This document shows positions 9,103 through 19,133 of a stretch of 64,000 bases of DNA, piece after piece. The position numbers and the translations under genes are program-made. Source of the DNA: Acidobacteriota bacterium (GTDB lineage Bacteria > Acidobacteriota > Terriglobia > 20CM-2-55-15); NCBI GenBank assembly GCA_022821145.1, contig JAJEEE010000070.1, positions 36,229 to 100,228 of the forward strand. Direction: 5' to 3'. The notes under the pieces are model-generated. The model did not search any database. It worked only from the letters and a program-made list of their open reading frames with translations, and was not told the DNA's origin. Positions within the stretch are counted from its first letter, which is position 1, and each line of letters opens with the position of its first letter.

Positions 9103-10122
9103 ATGCGTTGGACACGGGCGGCCGGAATGGCCGTGCTTGCGTTCCTCGTTTCGGGCGCGCCGCGGGGTTGGAGCCAGCAGGGCGAAGTGGTCGGACGCGT
9201 CAACCTGGTTACGGGCGGGGACCCGGGCGTCGTCGTGGTGCAGATCGAGGATCTCCGGGGCAGCCCCCTGGCGTCGGTCTTCACCGACGAGAAGGGACTC
9301 TTCCGTATCACGGGACTGGGCCGTTTGAGCGACAACCTGTTTCTGGTCATCGAGCATGAGGGTTTCGTGCCGGTCCGGGAGGAGATCGATCTGGGCTTGC
9401 GGCAGAGCGCCAACATGATGATCTTCCTCCAGCCGGACACAGGTCCCGCCGCCGGGGAGCGTGCCGGCGTGGTCGACATACGGGAACTCGCGGCCGACAT
9501 CCCGGACGAAGCGGTGGAGGCATACGAACGCGCGCTCGAGGCCTCCGGCGACGGAAGGCCCGAGGACGCGATCGAGCATCTGAACGCGGCCCTGGAGCGG
9601 GCGCCGGACTACTACGACGCCCGGATCAAGCTGGGCGCCGAGCAACTGGCGCTCGACCGGTTTCGCGAGGCGGAGGCCGCGTTCGCGCGGGCTTACGATC
9701 TTCGTCCCGACGGAGAGCTTGCGCCGCTGAACCTGGGCGTGGTGCACTACAGGGAAGGGGACCTGTCGGCCGCGGGAGGCCGCTTGGAAGACGCCGCCGC
9801 GTCGTTCCAGCGCGCGATCGATTTCCTGCAGGAAGCGATCCGGTTGAACCCGCTTTCCGGCGATGCGCACTTCTATCTCGGCGCCACGCTCTACAAGGCG
9901 GGAATCTACGACGCGGCGGAAGAGCTGCTGCACCGTGCCCTGAATCTGGCCGAAGGTCACGCCCAGGCGCGGCTGACACTCGTGAACCTGTACGCTCGGC
10001 AGTCGCGTTTCGACGACGCGCTGGAACAGGCCGAGGCGTTTCTCGAGGAAAACCCCGATTCACCGCAACGCGCGGCGATCGAGAGAGCGCGCTCGCAGAT
10101 CGAAGCCGCGTCGGGGCGTTAG
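9103..10122 (+). CDS. Secreted TPR protein with carboxypeptidase-regulatory-like domain
   Basis: 339 aa. The start at 9103 is chosen because GGAGG lies 7 nt upstream and the reading then begins with a clean signal peptide (MRWTRAAGMAVLAFLVSGA). An upstream in-frame ATG at 9010 has neither. Residues about 28-100 form a carboxypeptidase-regulatory-like beta-sandwich (GEVVGRVN, then GLFRITGLG). Residues about 130-330 carry five to six TPR repeats. It is probably a periplasmic scaffold. It is divergently arranged with the cytochrome/TPR fusion gene, suggesting a shared envelope role. It ends at a strong inverted repeat. Confidence 0.85.
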   Translation: MRWTRAAGMAVLAFLVSGAPRGWSQQGEVVGRVNLVTGGDPGVVVVQIEDLRGSPLASVFTDEKGLFRITGLGRLSDNLFLVIEHEGFVPVREEIDLGLRQSANMMIFLQPDTGPAAGERAGVVDIRELAADIPDEAVEAYERALEASGDGRPEDAIEHLNAALERAPDYYDARIKLGAEQLALDRFREAEAAFARAYDLRPDGELAPLNLGVVHYREGDLSAAGGRLEDAAASFQRAIDFLQEAIRLNPLSGDAHFYLGATLYKAGIYDAAEELLHRALNLAEGHAQARLTLVNLYARQSRFDDALEQAEAFLEENPDSPQRAAIERARSQIEAASGR

Positions 10123-10150
10123 GCGGACCCCCTCGCCGAGGGAGTCCGCC
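10122..10150. terminator. Bidirectional hairpin between convergent genes
   Basis: Arms of 14 bases (GGCGGAC... and ...GTCCGCC) pair with one mismatch around a one-base centre, so about 12 bp form a real stem. It starts at the last base of the TPR gene stop codon and lies 31 bp from the end of the convergent receptor gene. There is no T-run, so any termination would not be the classical intrinsic type. Confidence 0.5.
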
Positions 10151-10181
10151 GCCGCCAACCGCCGCCGGGCGGCGGGAGAGA

Positions 10182-13100
10182 TCAGAAGTCGATCCGGGCG
10201 TTGATGGTGAACGTCCGGTTGCCGCTTGCCGACGTGATGGCCCCGAAACCCGACGACCCCATGTTGAGGTTCGGGTTGCCCCACTGCGGGCTGTTCAGGA
10301 TGTTGATCGCGTCCGCGCGGATCGTGAAGCTGGTCAACTCGGTCAACTGGATGCGTTTCTGCAACGCCACGTCCAGCCCGAGAGTTCCCGGACCGCTGAG
10401 ATAGCGGATGCCGAGCGTCCCGGCCCGGCCCGGCTCGGCGTGCCTCAGGATCACGTTCCCCGAGCTGTCCACGATGTCGCGCAGCGAGTAGTGCGCCCCC
10501 AGGTTGTCCGGATCCGAGCCGAAATTGACCGGCGCCGGAGCCCGGCTGAGGCCCGTGAAGTACCGGACCCCCGTGGCCGTGACGTTGACCTCGCCGAAGT
10601 CTTTCGGAAGGTTGCCCACCAGGTCGGGCGTCGCCTGCCCGCTGTTGGCCGTCATCGTCCGCGAATCCGCCGCGATGGACAACGGCGCTCCGGACTGGTA
10701 GGTCATGATCGTCGACAACTGCCAACCTTCGACGAAGCGCGCCAGCACGCCGGACGTGTCGCCCAGAACGGCCCGTCCCGGCCCGAAGGGCAGCTCCCAG
10801 GTGCCGTGGGCGTTCCAGGCGTGTGCGCGGTCGAAACCGACGCGGGCCTTGTTGAGGCTCCGGTCGCGTGGATTCAGCGTGGCCCGGTTCTCGTTGTCGC
10901 TGCCGCCGGTCGATGTGACCGTGCCGGCCGCGTTGCCCAGGGCCTTGGACCAGGTATAGGAGATCTGGCCGGAGATGCCCTGCGACAGCCGCTTCCGCAC
11001 CTGGATCTGCAGCGAGTTGTACGTGGAGTTGTCGCCCGTGCCCCAGACCTGGGCGTCGTCGAACTGCGGGCTGACCATGATGAAGTTCTCGGGAAACCCG
11101 TTCCGCCGCAGCAGCCCGCCGGGCGAGCCCGTCCCGGAGCGGGTGCTGTTCATCCACTCGGCCATCTCGGCGACTTCGCCGTCGGCGACGAGGTTGTCCG
11201 TCGACCCGAAGTCGCGGAGGGCCGAGGATCCGGTGCAGGTCGTGCCGTTGACCACGCCGCAGGTCCCCCGGCCGAGGTTGATCCCCATCAGCATGGCGTC
11301 GAACATGGGCGAGTCGCCGCCCGCGCGCGTCGTGTTGAACGCCTGGAGGAAGGTTTCGCCGCCCCACGAGGCGAAGATGTCCGGCTCGTTCAGCTCGATC
11401 ACGTTGAACAGTTGCGTGGCCTTGTTGCCGATGTAGGTCACCTCGAGCGTCAGGTTGCGGGCCAGCTCCCGCTGGATCGACAGGTTCCAGTTGTACGTGT
11501 AAGGCGTCTTGCGGGTGTCCGAGTTGACGTCGAAGTCCTGGACCCGCGTCGTCAGCCGCGCGGGTTCGAACGGCTGGATCGTCGGCGAGAGCGGGAAGAT
11601 GTCGCCGACGTTGTCGAAGTCCACGTACATGCCCGGGCTGAACCGCCGGATTTCGACGGATCCGGGGACGTTGCCGAAGGCCAGTTCGTAATCGAGCACC
11701 TCGATGGCTCCCGCGTAGTTCACGGCCGCGCCGCCGCGAACCACGGTCCGGCCGCCATGGAGGGAGTAGCTGAAGCCGATCGAGGGCGCGAAGTTGTTGC
11801 GGTCCTGCGGCCAGAACGTGTCGTCCGGGTTCGGCGAGTTCTTTCCCACCAGCTTGAGCACGGTCACGTTGGCGAGGTTGTTCTCGCGGTCCCACCAGTC
11901 GTCGAAGCCCGATCCGGAGATCGAGAAGATCCCGGCCTCGCCGCGCGTGGTGGAGGTGGCCAGGCCGTTCTGCTCGAACATGGTCCCGTAGACGTCGTAC
12001 CGCAGGCCCAGGTTCAGCGTCAGGTTGCTGGTGACGTTCCAGGTGTCCTTGAAATAGAACGCGTAGTCGTTCTTGTGAAATTCCCGGAATCGCCTGAAAT
12101 CGCCCCGACCGTAACTGGTCCAGTCCGTCTGCGTGGACGAGCTCAGGACGAATCCCTGCTCGAGCCTCGTGATCGAGCCGGCCAGGTCGTTCAGGATGGC
12201 CTCGGCATGGTCGGCGTCGCTGGCCTGAAGACCGGGGAAGTTGGCGCTGTTGATGCCGATCACGGGGGCGCCGCCGCTGCCGAGAATCGCCTCGGGGAAC
12301 TGCTCCGAGGTCGTGTTCCAGCCGTCGGACCAGTTCCAGAAGTACTCGAAGCCGGCCTTGAAGGAATGGGCCCCGGTGGTCCAGCTCACGTTCTCGGAGA
12401 GCTGATAGCTCGGGCTGTCCTGGCCCCGGGTCGAACCGAAGCCGTGGCCGGCGATGCCGTCGCCCCAGATCGCGGCTTCCGGTTGAAGCTGCAACCCGTT
12501 GTACATCGGCAGGGACTGGAACAATTCGTCGGCCTCGGGGTCGCGGTCGTCGAGCGCGTCGCCGAAACAGCATCCCACCTCGAACGGCGACCGGTTGTGC
12601 GACGACGTCTTCTTCCAACCCAGGCGAAAGTCGTTGAGCACGGTCGGCGTGATCGTCGAGGTCCACGACGCGGTCCATATTCCCGGTTCGTTGACGGTCT
12701 TTCCGCCGAACCCCGTGGGCCATTGAGGGTTGTCGCTGTTGACTTCGTTCGTCTCGCGGCTGTTGATGAACGAAGCCCGGTTCGAGTCGTTGATCTGCAG
12801 GTCGATGCGGTAGTTGAACTGGTTGCGGTGCGTGTTGTTGCCGACCCGCAGTCCCGCGCCCTGGCCGGTGATCCGGCGGGTCCAGGCGTGGCCGGCCGTG
12901 TTCAGGCCGTCGCCGACCGTGTAGTCGTTCGGCATCGGCATTTCCTGGAGCGTCCGCTGCATGTAGGCGTTCGTGCTCGGGCCGGTCCGGTTCGTCTCGC
13001 CCGGTACGTCGAAGATGTTGAAGGACCGCAGCCCCGCCGGGTTCAGAACGCTCCCGTTCAGGTCGACCGACGGGTTCCGGTCCAGGGCGTTGCCGTTCTC

Positions 13101-14063
13101 GACGCCGTCCATGTACCGGAAGATCCCCTGACGCGCCTGTTCGGTCAGCACGGTGGCGACCACGTCCTCCTTCCTGACGTAGCGCTGGTTGTCGACGAGG
13201 ACGAAGAAGAACAGCCGGTTCCGGAGGATCGGCCCTCCGACGCGGCCTCCGTACTGCGTCCGGTTCAGGTAGTCCTTGGGCCGGCCGCGCAGGTTGTTGA
13301 ACCAGTTGTTCGCGTTCATCGCGGCGTTGTTGTTGCTGTAGAACAGGGCCCCGTGGAACTCGTTCGTGCCCGACCGCGTCTGGAACGAGACCTGTCCGGA
13401 GCCGCGTCCGGCCTCGGCGTCGACCGCGCCCACCACGAGCTGCACCTCTTCGACGAGGTCGGGGCTCGAATACGTGGCCGTCAGCGCCCCGGCGCTGGTC
13501 AGGTACCGGGTGTCGTTGACGATCATGCCGTCGCGCTCCACGTTCACCGAGCTGGAACGCTGCCCGCCGAAGCTGTAGCCGACGGCGCCGGCTGTCGTCT
13601 GCAACAGGTCGAACACGTCCCGTTCGGCCAGCGGAAGGCTCGTCACCTCGATTTCGGGAAGCACGTCGCCCACCGAGGCCGTCGTCGTCGCCAGCAGGAC
13701 GTCCGCGTCGGCGATGACTTCGACCTCCTGGCCGACCGCGCCCACCGCCAACTCGAAGTTGAGCCGGATCTGTTGGCTCTGGCTCAGCGTGACGTTCTCG
13801 AAGGTCTGCGTCTGGAATCCGGGCAGCGACGCGCTGACGTTGTAGGTCCCCGCCTGCAGGCTCGCGAAGGTGTAGCTTCCGGTTTCGTTCGAGACGTTGA
13901 GCGTCATGATCCCGGTGTTGACGTTGGTCGCGGTGACCTCCACGCCCGGGATCAACGCGCCGGTCTGGTCACTGACGGTGCCGATGACGGACGCGCTGAG
14001 CTGTGCGAACACCGTCGCCGGGATGATCAAGAGCAGCGAGAACACAAGGAACAAGCGTTTCAT
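10182..14063 (-). CDS. Oar-type TonB-dependent receptor
   Basis: 1293 aa. The start at 14063 is chosen because GGAGGAA precedes it and it opens a signal peptide (MKRLFLVFSLLLIIPATVFA). Domains: a carboxypeptidase-regulatory-like domain (about 22-105, ASVIGTVSDQTGALIPGVEV); a TonB plug (about 115-230, VLPEIEVTSLPLAERDVFDL and the GGQRSSSVNVERDG segment); and a very long 22-stranded-type barrel ending NARIDF with a terminal Phe. This is the expanded receptor family of Acidobacteriota, used for uptake of large or insoluble substrates, most often glycans or peptides. The actual ligand is unknown. A 12-bp perfect palindrome lies 74 bp upstream. Confidence 0.92.
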   Translation of the reverse strand: MKRLFLVFSLLLIIPATVFAQLSASVIGTVSDQTGALIPGVEVTATNVNTGIMTLNVSNETGSYTFASLQAGTYNVSASLPGFQTQTFENVTLSQSQQIRLNFELAVGAVGQEVEVIADADVLLATTTASVGDVLPEIEVTSLPLAERDVFDLLQTTAGAVGYSFGGQRSSSVNVERDGMIVNDTRYLTSAGALTATYSSPDLVEEVQLVVGAVDAEAGRGSGQVSFQTRSGTNEFHGALFYSNNNAAMNANNWFNNLRGRPKDYLNRTQYGGRVGGPILRNRLFFFVLVDNQRYVRKEDVVATVLTEQARQGIFRYMDGVENGNALDRNPSVDLNGSVLNPAGLRSFNIFDVPGETNRTGPSTNAYMQRTLQEMPMPNDYTVGDGLNTAGHAWTRRITGQGAGLRVGNNTHRNQFNYRIDLQINDSNRASFINSRETNEVNSDNPQWPTGFGGKTVNEPGIWTASWTSTITPTVLNDFRLGWKKTSSHNRSPFEVGCCFGDALDDRDPEADELFQSLPMYNGLQLQPEAAIWGDGIAGHGFGSTRGQDSPSYQLSENVSWTTGAHSFKAGFEYFWNWSDGWNTTSEQFPEAILGSGGAPVIGINSANFPGLQASDADHAEAILNDLAGSITRLEQGFVLSSSTQTDWTSYGRGDFRRFREFHKNDYAFYFKDTWNVTSNLTLNLGLRYDVYGTMFEQNGLATSTTRGEAGIFSISGSGFDDWWDRENNLANVTVLKLVGKNSPNPDDTFWPQDRNNFAPSIGFSYSLHGGRTVVRGGAAVNYAGAIEVLDYELAFGNVPGSVEIRRFSPGMYVDFDNVGDIFPLSPTIQPFEPARLTTRVQDFDVNSDTRKTPYTYNWNLSIQRELARNLTLEVTYIGNKATQLFNVIELNEPDIFASWGGETFLQAFNTTRAGGDSPMFDAMLMGINLGRGTCGVVNGTTCTGSSALRDFGSTDNLVADGEVAEMAEWMNSTRSGTGSPGGLLRRNGFPENFIMVSPQFDDAQVWGTGDNSTYNSLQIQVRKRLSQGISGQISYTWSKALGNAAGTVTSTGGSDNENRATLNPRDRSLNKARVGFDRAHAWNAHGTWELPFGPGRAVLGDTSGVLARFVEGWQLSTIMTYQSGAPLSIAADSRTMTANSGQATPDLVGNLPKDFGEVNVTATGVRYFTGLSRAPAPVNFGSDPDNLGAHYSLRDIVDSSGNVILRHAEPGRAGTLGIRYLSGPGTLGLDVALQKRIQLTELTSFTIRADAINILNSPQWGNPNLNMGSSGFGAITSASGNRTFTINARIDF

Positions 14064-14136
14064 CTGGCGTTCCTCCATCGAGTGGGACGTTATGGAGCAC
14101 TCCCGAAACCGCTCGCCGGATCCGGGCCAACCGAGC

Positions 14137-14148
14137 AACGCTAGCGTT
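14137..14148. promoter_or_regulatory. Perfect palindrome upstream of TonB receptor, candidate operator
   Basis: AACGCTAGCGTT is a perfect 12-bp palindrome in the short region between the receptor gene and the TlpA-like gene. It is AT-richer than its surroundings. Palindromes of this size are typical of dimeric repressor sites; the regulator is unknown. Confidence 0.35.
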
Positions 14149-14223
14149 TACAGTCTTGTTACATGGCGCGCGCCCCGCAGTCAAACAAAAACGGGGTCGC
14201 TTTCGGTGGGGGGGAGCGGACCG

Positions 14224-14751
14224 TTACAGGAGCGCCCGGATGGCCTCTTCGAACGTTGCTTTCGGAGCGAACCCCGTGTGCGACATGCAGACGCGGCCCT
14301 CGCGGTCGATGATGAACGCGGTGGGCAGGCCGATGAGCGGCCCATAGGCGTCCTGGATGTCGTCGCGTCCACGTCCCACCAGAACCGGGTAGTTCATCCC
14401 CAACTCTTCGGCGTAGGGCCGGAGCTCGTCGACGGAGTCATCGACCGAGATGCCCACGACCTGGAAACCCTGGGGACCGTACTCGTCGTAGAGCTCGACG
14501 AAGCCGGGAATCAGGAACCGGCAGGGCGCGCACCAAGTCGCCCAGAAATCGAGCAGGATCACGCGGCCGGCGTAGTCCCGGAGCGCGACCGCGTTCCCGT
14601 CGATGTCCTCCAACGTGAAGTCGAGGTTCGCGGTCCGTTCGTCGGCTGTGCAGCCGGTTTCGGCTTGCTGACCGGCCACGGGGCCGGGACCGGCCGACAG
14701 GACGCCCGCGGCGGCCGCGACGGCCGCGACGCGAATCCAGCCCCGGTGCAT
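14224..14751 (-). CDS. TlpA/ResA-like thioredoxin-fold protein, secreted
   Basis: 175 aa. A signal peptide (about 1-28) is followed by a thioredoxin-like AhpC/TSA-redoxin domain with the active-site motif WATWCAPC (Cys74 and Cys77), a cis-Pro in GLPTAF and the usual GISVD strand. Such proteins reduce disulfides in the periplasm, for example during cytochrome c maturation. An extra pair, Cys34 and the Cys in EGRVCMSH, is present. It starts at 14751, where its ATG overlaps the TGA of the upstream esterase gene by one base, so the two are translationally coupled. Confidence 0.88.
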   Translation of the reverse strand: MHRGWIRVAAVAAAAGVLSAGPGPVAGQQAETGCTADERTANLDFTLEDIDGNAVALRDYAGRVILLDFWATWCAPCRFLIPGFVELYDEYGPQGFQVVGISVDDSVDELRPYAEELGMNYPVLVGRGRDDIQDAYGPLIGLPTAFIIDREGRVCMSHTGFAPKATFEEAIRALL

Positions 14752-15908
14752 CACGGCTCCGCCGTCGGGTCGCCGCGGAACAATTCGGCGGCGAAAGTGT
14801 TCAGGTATCGGCGCCAGTTGATCCAGGTGTGGCCGCCGTCGGTTTCCCGGTACGTCACGTCGAAGCCGTGGCCGCGGAGCAATTCGACGCTGGCCTCCGT
14901 GGTGTCCAGGAGAAAGTCGTCGCGGCCGGTCGCGAACCAGATCCATTCCAGCCCTTCGCGCAGCGAGGCGTCGTCGAGCGTCGTCCGATGCCGCTCCCGC
15001 CATGAGTCGTCCTGGTCGACGGAGAAGATGCCGGAACTGAACACGCCGATGTAGGCGTACTCGTCGAGATCGGTCATGGACACGTCCAGGGCCTGGGCGC
15101 CGCCCATCGACAGCCCGGCGACGGCCGTGTCCGCGCGGTCCGTTCGGACGCGGTAGTTGGCCTCGACGTGGGGCTTGATGTCGGCGGCGAACTCCTCGAC
15201 GAACGCGTTCGCCGGTCCATCGGCGCCGCCCCGTCCGCTCGGTCCGGTGTGACCGTGAGGCATGACGACCACCATGGGCGTCGCGCCGCCGGACGCGATC
15301 AGGTTGTCGAGGATGAATCCCGCCCGTCCCACCGTCGACCAGGAGTCGTCGCTGTCGCCGGCGCCGTGCAGCAGGTACAAGACCGGATACGTGTCCTCGC
15401 CGCGGCCGTAACCGGGCGGCGTGTAGACGTGCATGCGCCGGTGGCGTCCGAGCGTTTCGGAGTAATAGGTCACTTCCGACACGGCCCCGTGCGGCACCTC
15501 GGCCGTGTCCATGAACGCCGCGCCTTCGACGTGAAACAGGCTCCAGGGCTGATTGTTGGACTCGCTGACGGCGGGATTGCCCGGGTCCAGCGTCGACACG
15601 CCGTCCACGTCGTACCGGTAACGGTAGGCGCCTCCGTCCACCGCCGGCAGCGTCACTTCCCAGACGCCTTCCGCGTTCGGTTCCATCGCCAACCCGCCGC
15701 CGAAGGGCACCCCCGGGATGTCGCCGCCGCTGGTGACCGCCGCCGCCGCCGCGTTGGGGGCGCGCAGCCGGAACGTGACGTCGCCGTTTGCCTGGATCTC
15801 GGGGGACACGATCCGCGCCGGCGCTTGCTGCGCCGGAACCGCACCCGCGGCCAGACATGCGGCCAGAGCGCACACCCACCCGGACACCGACAATCGAACA
15901 TACGTCAT
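14751..15908 (-). CDS. Secreted CE1-family esterase with N-terminal E-set domain
   Basis: 385 aa. The ATG at 15908 is preceded by GGAGGG; the GTG four codons earlier overlaps that ribosome site and is not used here. After a signal peptide (about 1-27) comes an esterase-associated E-set/CBM48-like domain (28-120), then an alpha/beta hydrolase of the feruloyl-esterase/esterase D type. The latter shows YLLHGAGDS, the nucleophile elbow GLSMG, and a C-terminal histidine in DGGHTW. Relatives cleave acyl esters on plant polysaccharides; the exact substrate cannot be told. It is cotranscribed with the TlpA-like gene downstream. Confidence 0.85.
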   Translation of the reverse strand: MTYVRLSVSGWVCALAACLAAGAVPAQQAPARIVSPEIQANGDVTFRLRAPNAAAAAVTSGGDIPGVPFGGGLAMEPNAEGVWEVTLPAVDGGAYRYRYDVDGVSTLDPGNPAVSESNNQPWSLFHVEGAAFMDTAEVPHGAVSEVTYYSETLGRHRRMHVYTPPGYGRGEDTYPVLYLLHGAGDSDDSWSTVGRAGFILDNLIASGGATPMVVVMPHGHTGPSGRGGADGPANAFVEEFAADIKPHVEANYRVRTDRADTAVAGLSMGGAQALDVSMTDLDEYAYIGVFSSGIFSVDQDDSWRERHRTTLDDASLREGLEWIWFATGRDDFLLDTTEASVELLRGHGFDVTYRETDGGHTWINWRRYLNTFAAELFRGDPTAEP

Positions 15909-16067
15909 GGCGCCCTCCACTCTCCGTACGCCGCAACCTTACTACGCCGGCGGCGTATCGCGGCGGAATTTGCGGACGTGCGCCGGCGGCGGCCGATGGT
16001 GTAGCATCGTGCGGCGCCATCGACGACAACACGGGTTCCACACGTGGAACCGACGAGGACCGACACC

Positions 16068-17636
16068 ATGGCCAAGTCTCCAGTGTCCGGCGAAACGACA
16101 GCGGCCCGCACGCGGCCATTCACTTCCGAGGAGTACGTCGAAAGTCTTCGGGACGACCGCGAGATCTGGATCTACGGCGAGCGCGTGAAGGACGTGACGA
16201 CGCATCCGGCGTTCCGCAACACCGTGCGGATGTTGAGCCGCCTCTACGACGCGCTGCACGACGAGCGGAAGGGCGTGCTGTGCGACGCGACCGACACGGG
16301 CAGCGGCGGCTACACGCACCGGTTCTTCAAGGCGCCGACGAGCACGGAAGACATGGTGGGCGCGCGCGACGCGATCGCGGAGTGGGCGCGCGTGACCTAC
16401 GGCTGGATGGGGCGCAGCCCGGACTACAAGGCGGCGTTCCTGGCCACGCTGGGCGCGAACCCGGACTACTACGAGCCGTTCGCCGAGAACGCCCGCCGCT
16501 GGTACCGGAAGGTCCAGGAGGAAGTGACCTTCGTCAACCACGCCATCGTCAACCCGCCGGTCGACCGCAACAAGGAGCTGTCCGAGGTCCGCGACGTCTA
16601 CATGCGGGTCGAGAAGGAAACCGACGGCGGCCTGATCGTCAACGGCGCGAAGGTCGTGGCCACGACGTCGACGCTGACCCACTACAACTTCATCGCCAAC
16701 AACGGGGCGCTGCCGATCAAGACGAAGGACTTCGCGTTCGTGTGCATCGTGCCGACCGACGCGCCCGGGGTGAAGCTGTTCTGCCGCCCGTCCTACGAGA
16801 TGACCGCCGCGGCCATGGGCAGCCCGTTCGACTATCCGCTGTCGAGCCGGCTGGACGAGAACGACTCGATCCTGGTCTTCGACAAGGTCTTCGTTCCCTG
16901 GGAGGACGTCTTCGCGTACGGCGACATCGACAAGGTCAACAACTTCTTCCCGCGTTCGGGCTTCCTTCCGCGGTTCATGTTCCACGGCTGCGTCCGACTG
17001 GCGGTCAAGCTGGACTTCATCGCCGGGCTGATCCTGAAGGCGGTCGAGGCGACCGGAAGCAGCGAGTTCCGAGGCATACGGGCGCAAGTGGGCGAGATCC
17101 TGGCGTGGCGGAACCTCTTCTGGGGATTGACCGACGCCATGGCGCGCACGACGACGCCGTGGACGCCCGGCTACGTGCTGCCCAACCTGGACTACGGTCT
17201 GGCGTATCGGGTCGCCGCGAGCGTGATCTACCCGAAGCTCAAGGAAATCGTGCAGAACGTCCTGGCCAGCGGCCTGATCTACCTTCCGTCCAACGCCGCC
17301 GACTTCAAGGTGCCGGAGATCCGCGACTACCTGGAACGGTATACGCGCGGGTCGAACGACTATTCCGCCCTCGAGCGGGTAAAGCTGATGAAGCTGATCT
17401 GGGACGCCACGGGCACGGAGTTCGGCGGACGGCACGAGCTTTACGAACGCAACTACTTCGGCAATCACGAGAGCATTCGCTTCGAAACGTTGATGGGCGC
17501 GGAAGCGATGGGCCAGACCGCCGAGTACAAGGGTTTCGCCGAGCAGTGCATGGCCGAGTACGACGTGGACGGCTGGACGGCGCCCGACCTGATCAACCCG
17601 GACGACATCAGTCTCGTCATGAAGAAGTCCGAGTGA
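16068..17636 (+). CDS. hpaB: HpaB-type FADH2-dependent aromatic monooxygenase, oxygenase component
   Basis: 522 aa, the usual size of 4-hydroxyphenylacetate 3-monooxygenase large subunits. It has the HpaB N-terminal domain (MLSRLYDAL, then [10 protein letters not shown]), the central domain (VNPPVDRN, then [16 protein letters not shown]) and the helical C-terminal domain. These enzymes hydroxylate phenols using reduced FAD supplied by a partner reductase, which is encoded 8 bp downstream. The ATG at 16068 follows GAGGA; a GTG at 16044 is possible but less likely. The exact phenolic substrate is not determined, and PvcC-like or 4-hydroxybutyryl-CoA-like relatives share the fold, so the symbol marks the family. 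Confidence 0.85.
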   Translation: MAKSPVSGETTAARTRPFTSEEYVESLRDDREIWIYGERVKDVTTHPAFRNTVRMLSRLYDALHDERKGVLCDATDTGSGGYTHRFFKAPTSTEDMVGARDAIAEWARVTYGWMGRSPDYKAAFLATLGANPDYYEPFAENARRWYRKVQEEVTFVNHAIVNPPVDRNKELSEVRDVYMRVEKETDGGLIVNGAKVVATTSTLTHYNFIANNGALPIKTKDFAFVCIVPTDAPGVKLFCRPSYEMTAAAMGSPFDYPLSSRLDENDSILVFDKVFVPWEDVFAYGDIDKVNNFFPRSGFLPRFMFHGCVRLAVKLDFIAGLILKAVEATGSSEFRGIRAQVGEILAWRNLFWGLTDAMARTTTPWTPGYVLPNLDYGLAYRVAASVIYPKLKEIVQNVLASGLIYLPSNAADFKVPEIRDYLERYTRGSNDYSALERVKLMKLIWDATGTEFGGRHELYERNYFGNHESIRFETLMGAEAMGQTAEYKGFAEQCMAEYDVDGWTAPDLINPDDISLVMKKSE

Positions 17637-17644
17637 AGCCGGAA

Positions 17645-18139
17645 ATGTCCGATTCAACACAGGGCTCCGTCACTTTCGATACCCGGGCGTACCGCGACGC
17701 GCTGGGACTGTTCGCGACGGGCGTGACCATCATGACGGCCATGGATGGAGACAGCCCGCACGGCATGACCGCCAACGCGTTCGTGTCCGTCTCGCTGGCG
17801 CCGCCGCTCGTGCTGGTGTCGGTCGACCATCGGGCGAACATGCACCGCGTCCTTCAACGTGAGGACCGCTACGGCGTCAGCATCCTGGACGAACGGCAGG
17901 AAGCGATCAGCAATCACTTCGCCGGCCGGCCGCAGGAGGGCTTGGTCGTGCCGTTTCTCGACCACGAAGGCGTGCCGCTCGTGGACGGGGCGCTCGCGCA
18001 CTTCGTCGTGCGGACGAGTGACGCGCACGCCGCCGGCGACCATACGCTGTACATCGGGGAAGTCGAGTATTTTCGCGCCAACGGGGGCCGGCCCCTACTT
18101 TTCTTCGGCGGTCGTTACCGGCGCCTGCAGGGCGAGTGA
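17645..18139 (+). CDS. hpaC: HpaC-type flavin reductase, partner of HpaB
   Basis: 164 aa. A single flavin-reductase-like FMN-binding split-barrel domain with the characteristic stretch GMTANAFVSVSLAPPLVLVS (residues about 40-59) and a C-terminal LYIGEVEYF strand. Such proteins use NAD(P)H to supply reduced flavin to HpaB-type oxygenases. The start is the ATG 8 bp after the hpaB stop; a GTG overlapping that stop is an alternative. Adjacency to hpaB supports the pairing. Confidence 0.85.
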   Translation: MSDSTQGSVTFDTRAYRDALGLFATGVTIMTAMDGDSPHGMTANAFVSVSLAPPLVLVSVDHRANMHRVLQREDRYGVSILDERQEAISNHFAGRPQEGLVVPFLDHEGVPLVDGALAHFVVRTSDAHAAGDHTLYIGEVEYFRANGGRPLLFFGGRYRRLQGE

Positions 18140-18260
18140 AGCGTCCGGGGCAAACTTCGGACACGATTCGCCGACGCAGGTTTTTCGAGCGTCCGGAGCG
18201 TGTCTTCGCTACAATCGCCGGCGTATCGCGTGCGGCGAGCAGTCGCGAAGGAGGCGGGAC

Positions 18261-18968
18261 ATGACGATTTCACGACGGAAAGCGATCTATCTGTCCGGTT
18301 CGACGCTTGCGGGGTTGTCGATCGGGGCGCTGAAACCGGAGACCCTTCGGGCCGCCACGCCGCGGCAGGAGGACTGGCCCGACCAGCTCGTGGAACGCCC
18401 GCGGCGCGAGGGTTTTCCCGTCGACCTGCCTTTGGAGCCCGACGGTTCCGCGCCGGAACACGACGCGAGCGCGGCCGGACCGATCACGCCGCCGTTGATG
18501 TGGCGAAGCGAAGGGCGGCAGACGCCGGACGTGGCGGGCCATGAGGACATGGCCATCCGCATCGACACGCGCGGACTGGGGCGGCTCGGCGGGACCCTGC
18601 GTTTCAGCGACCTGGAAGCCCTTCCCCAGGTGTCGCGCACGTTCCTGATGCAGTGCGGCGCGCCCAATCCCCGGGGCATCGTGACCTGGGGCGGCGTGCG
18701 GTTCTCCGATTTCGCCGAGATGCTCGGCCTGCACCCGGGTGTTCACTACTGCCGCTTCGACGCCGTCGACGGCCATTACGTGGACGAGGACATGACCACG
18801 TTGACCCACCCGCAGGTGATGTTGGCCTGGATGATGAACGGGGAGCCGATCACCCCCGACCACGGCGCGCCGCTGCGCTTGGTGATACCGTTCCGCTACG
18901 GTAACCGAAGCATCAAGGCGATCAGCGGGATGACCTTCAGCACGCCGGCCCTGCCGGCGCGGGGTTAG
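18261..18968 (+). CDS. Tat-exported molybdopterin-dependent oxidoreductase, sulfite-oxidase-like fold
   Basis: 235 aa, ATG preceded by GAAGGAGG. The N-terminus SRRKAIYLSGSTLAGLSIG is a twin-arginine signal, fitting export of a folded cofactor protein. The body is an oxidoreductase molybdopterin-binding domain of the SUOX/YedY type. The motif LMQCGAPNPRGIVTWGGV includes the Cys expected to ligate molybdenum, and the C-terminal part shows HGAPLRLVIPFRYG. There is no dimerisation domain and no haem domain. A TACAAT -10-like box lies at 18210. The substrate is unknown. It lies downstream of hpaC, but the 121-bp gap makes a separate transcript plausible. Confidence 0.82.
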   Translation: MTISRRKAIYLSGSTLAGLSIGALKPETLRAATPRQEDWPDQLVERPRREGFPVDLPLEPDGSAPEHDASAAGPITPPLMWRSEGRQTPDVAGHEDMAIRIDTRGLGRLGGTLRFSDLEALPQVSRTFLMQCGAPNPRGIVTWGGVRFSDFAEMLGLHPGVHYCRFDAVDGHYVDEDMTTLTHPQVMLAWMMNGEPITPDHGAPLRLVIPFRYGNRSIKAISGMTFSTPALPARG

Positions 18969-19133
18969 CCTGCTTCGGCGAACAGCCCTATTCCATTTTC
19001 GAACGATGGAGCGAAGCTTCGGCGTTGCATTCCCGTACTGTTGAATTATCCATCGCCGTCGTTGCCGAACGTATCCGATATGTTATGGTGTAGCGGACCT
19101 GTGCATTGAATTGCCGGGAAGTGTCGGAACTGA

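Noticed and set aside
10440..14144. A 1234-codon plus-strand open frame opposite the large TonB receptor
   Set aside because: Low-complexity V/R/D/A sequence with no motif; the minus strand encodes a clear Oar-type receptor.
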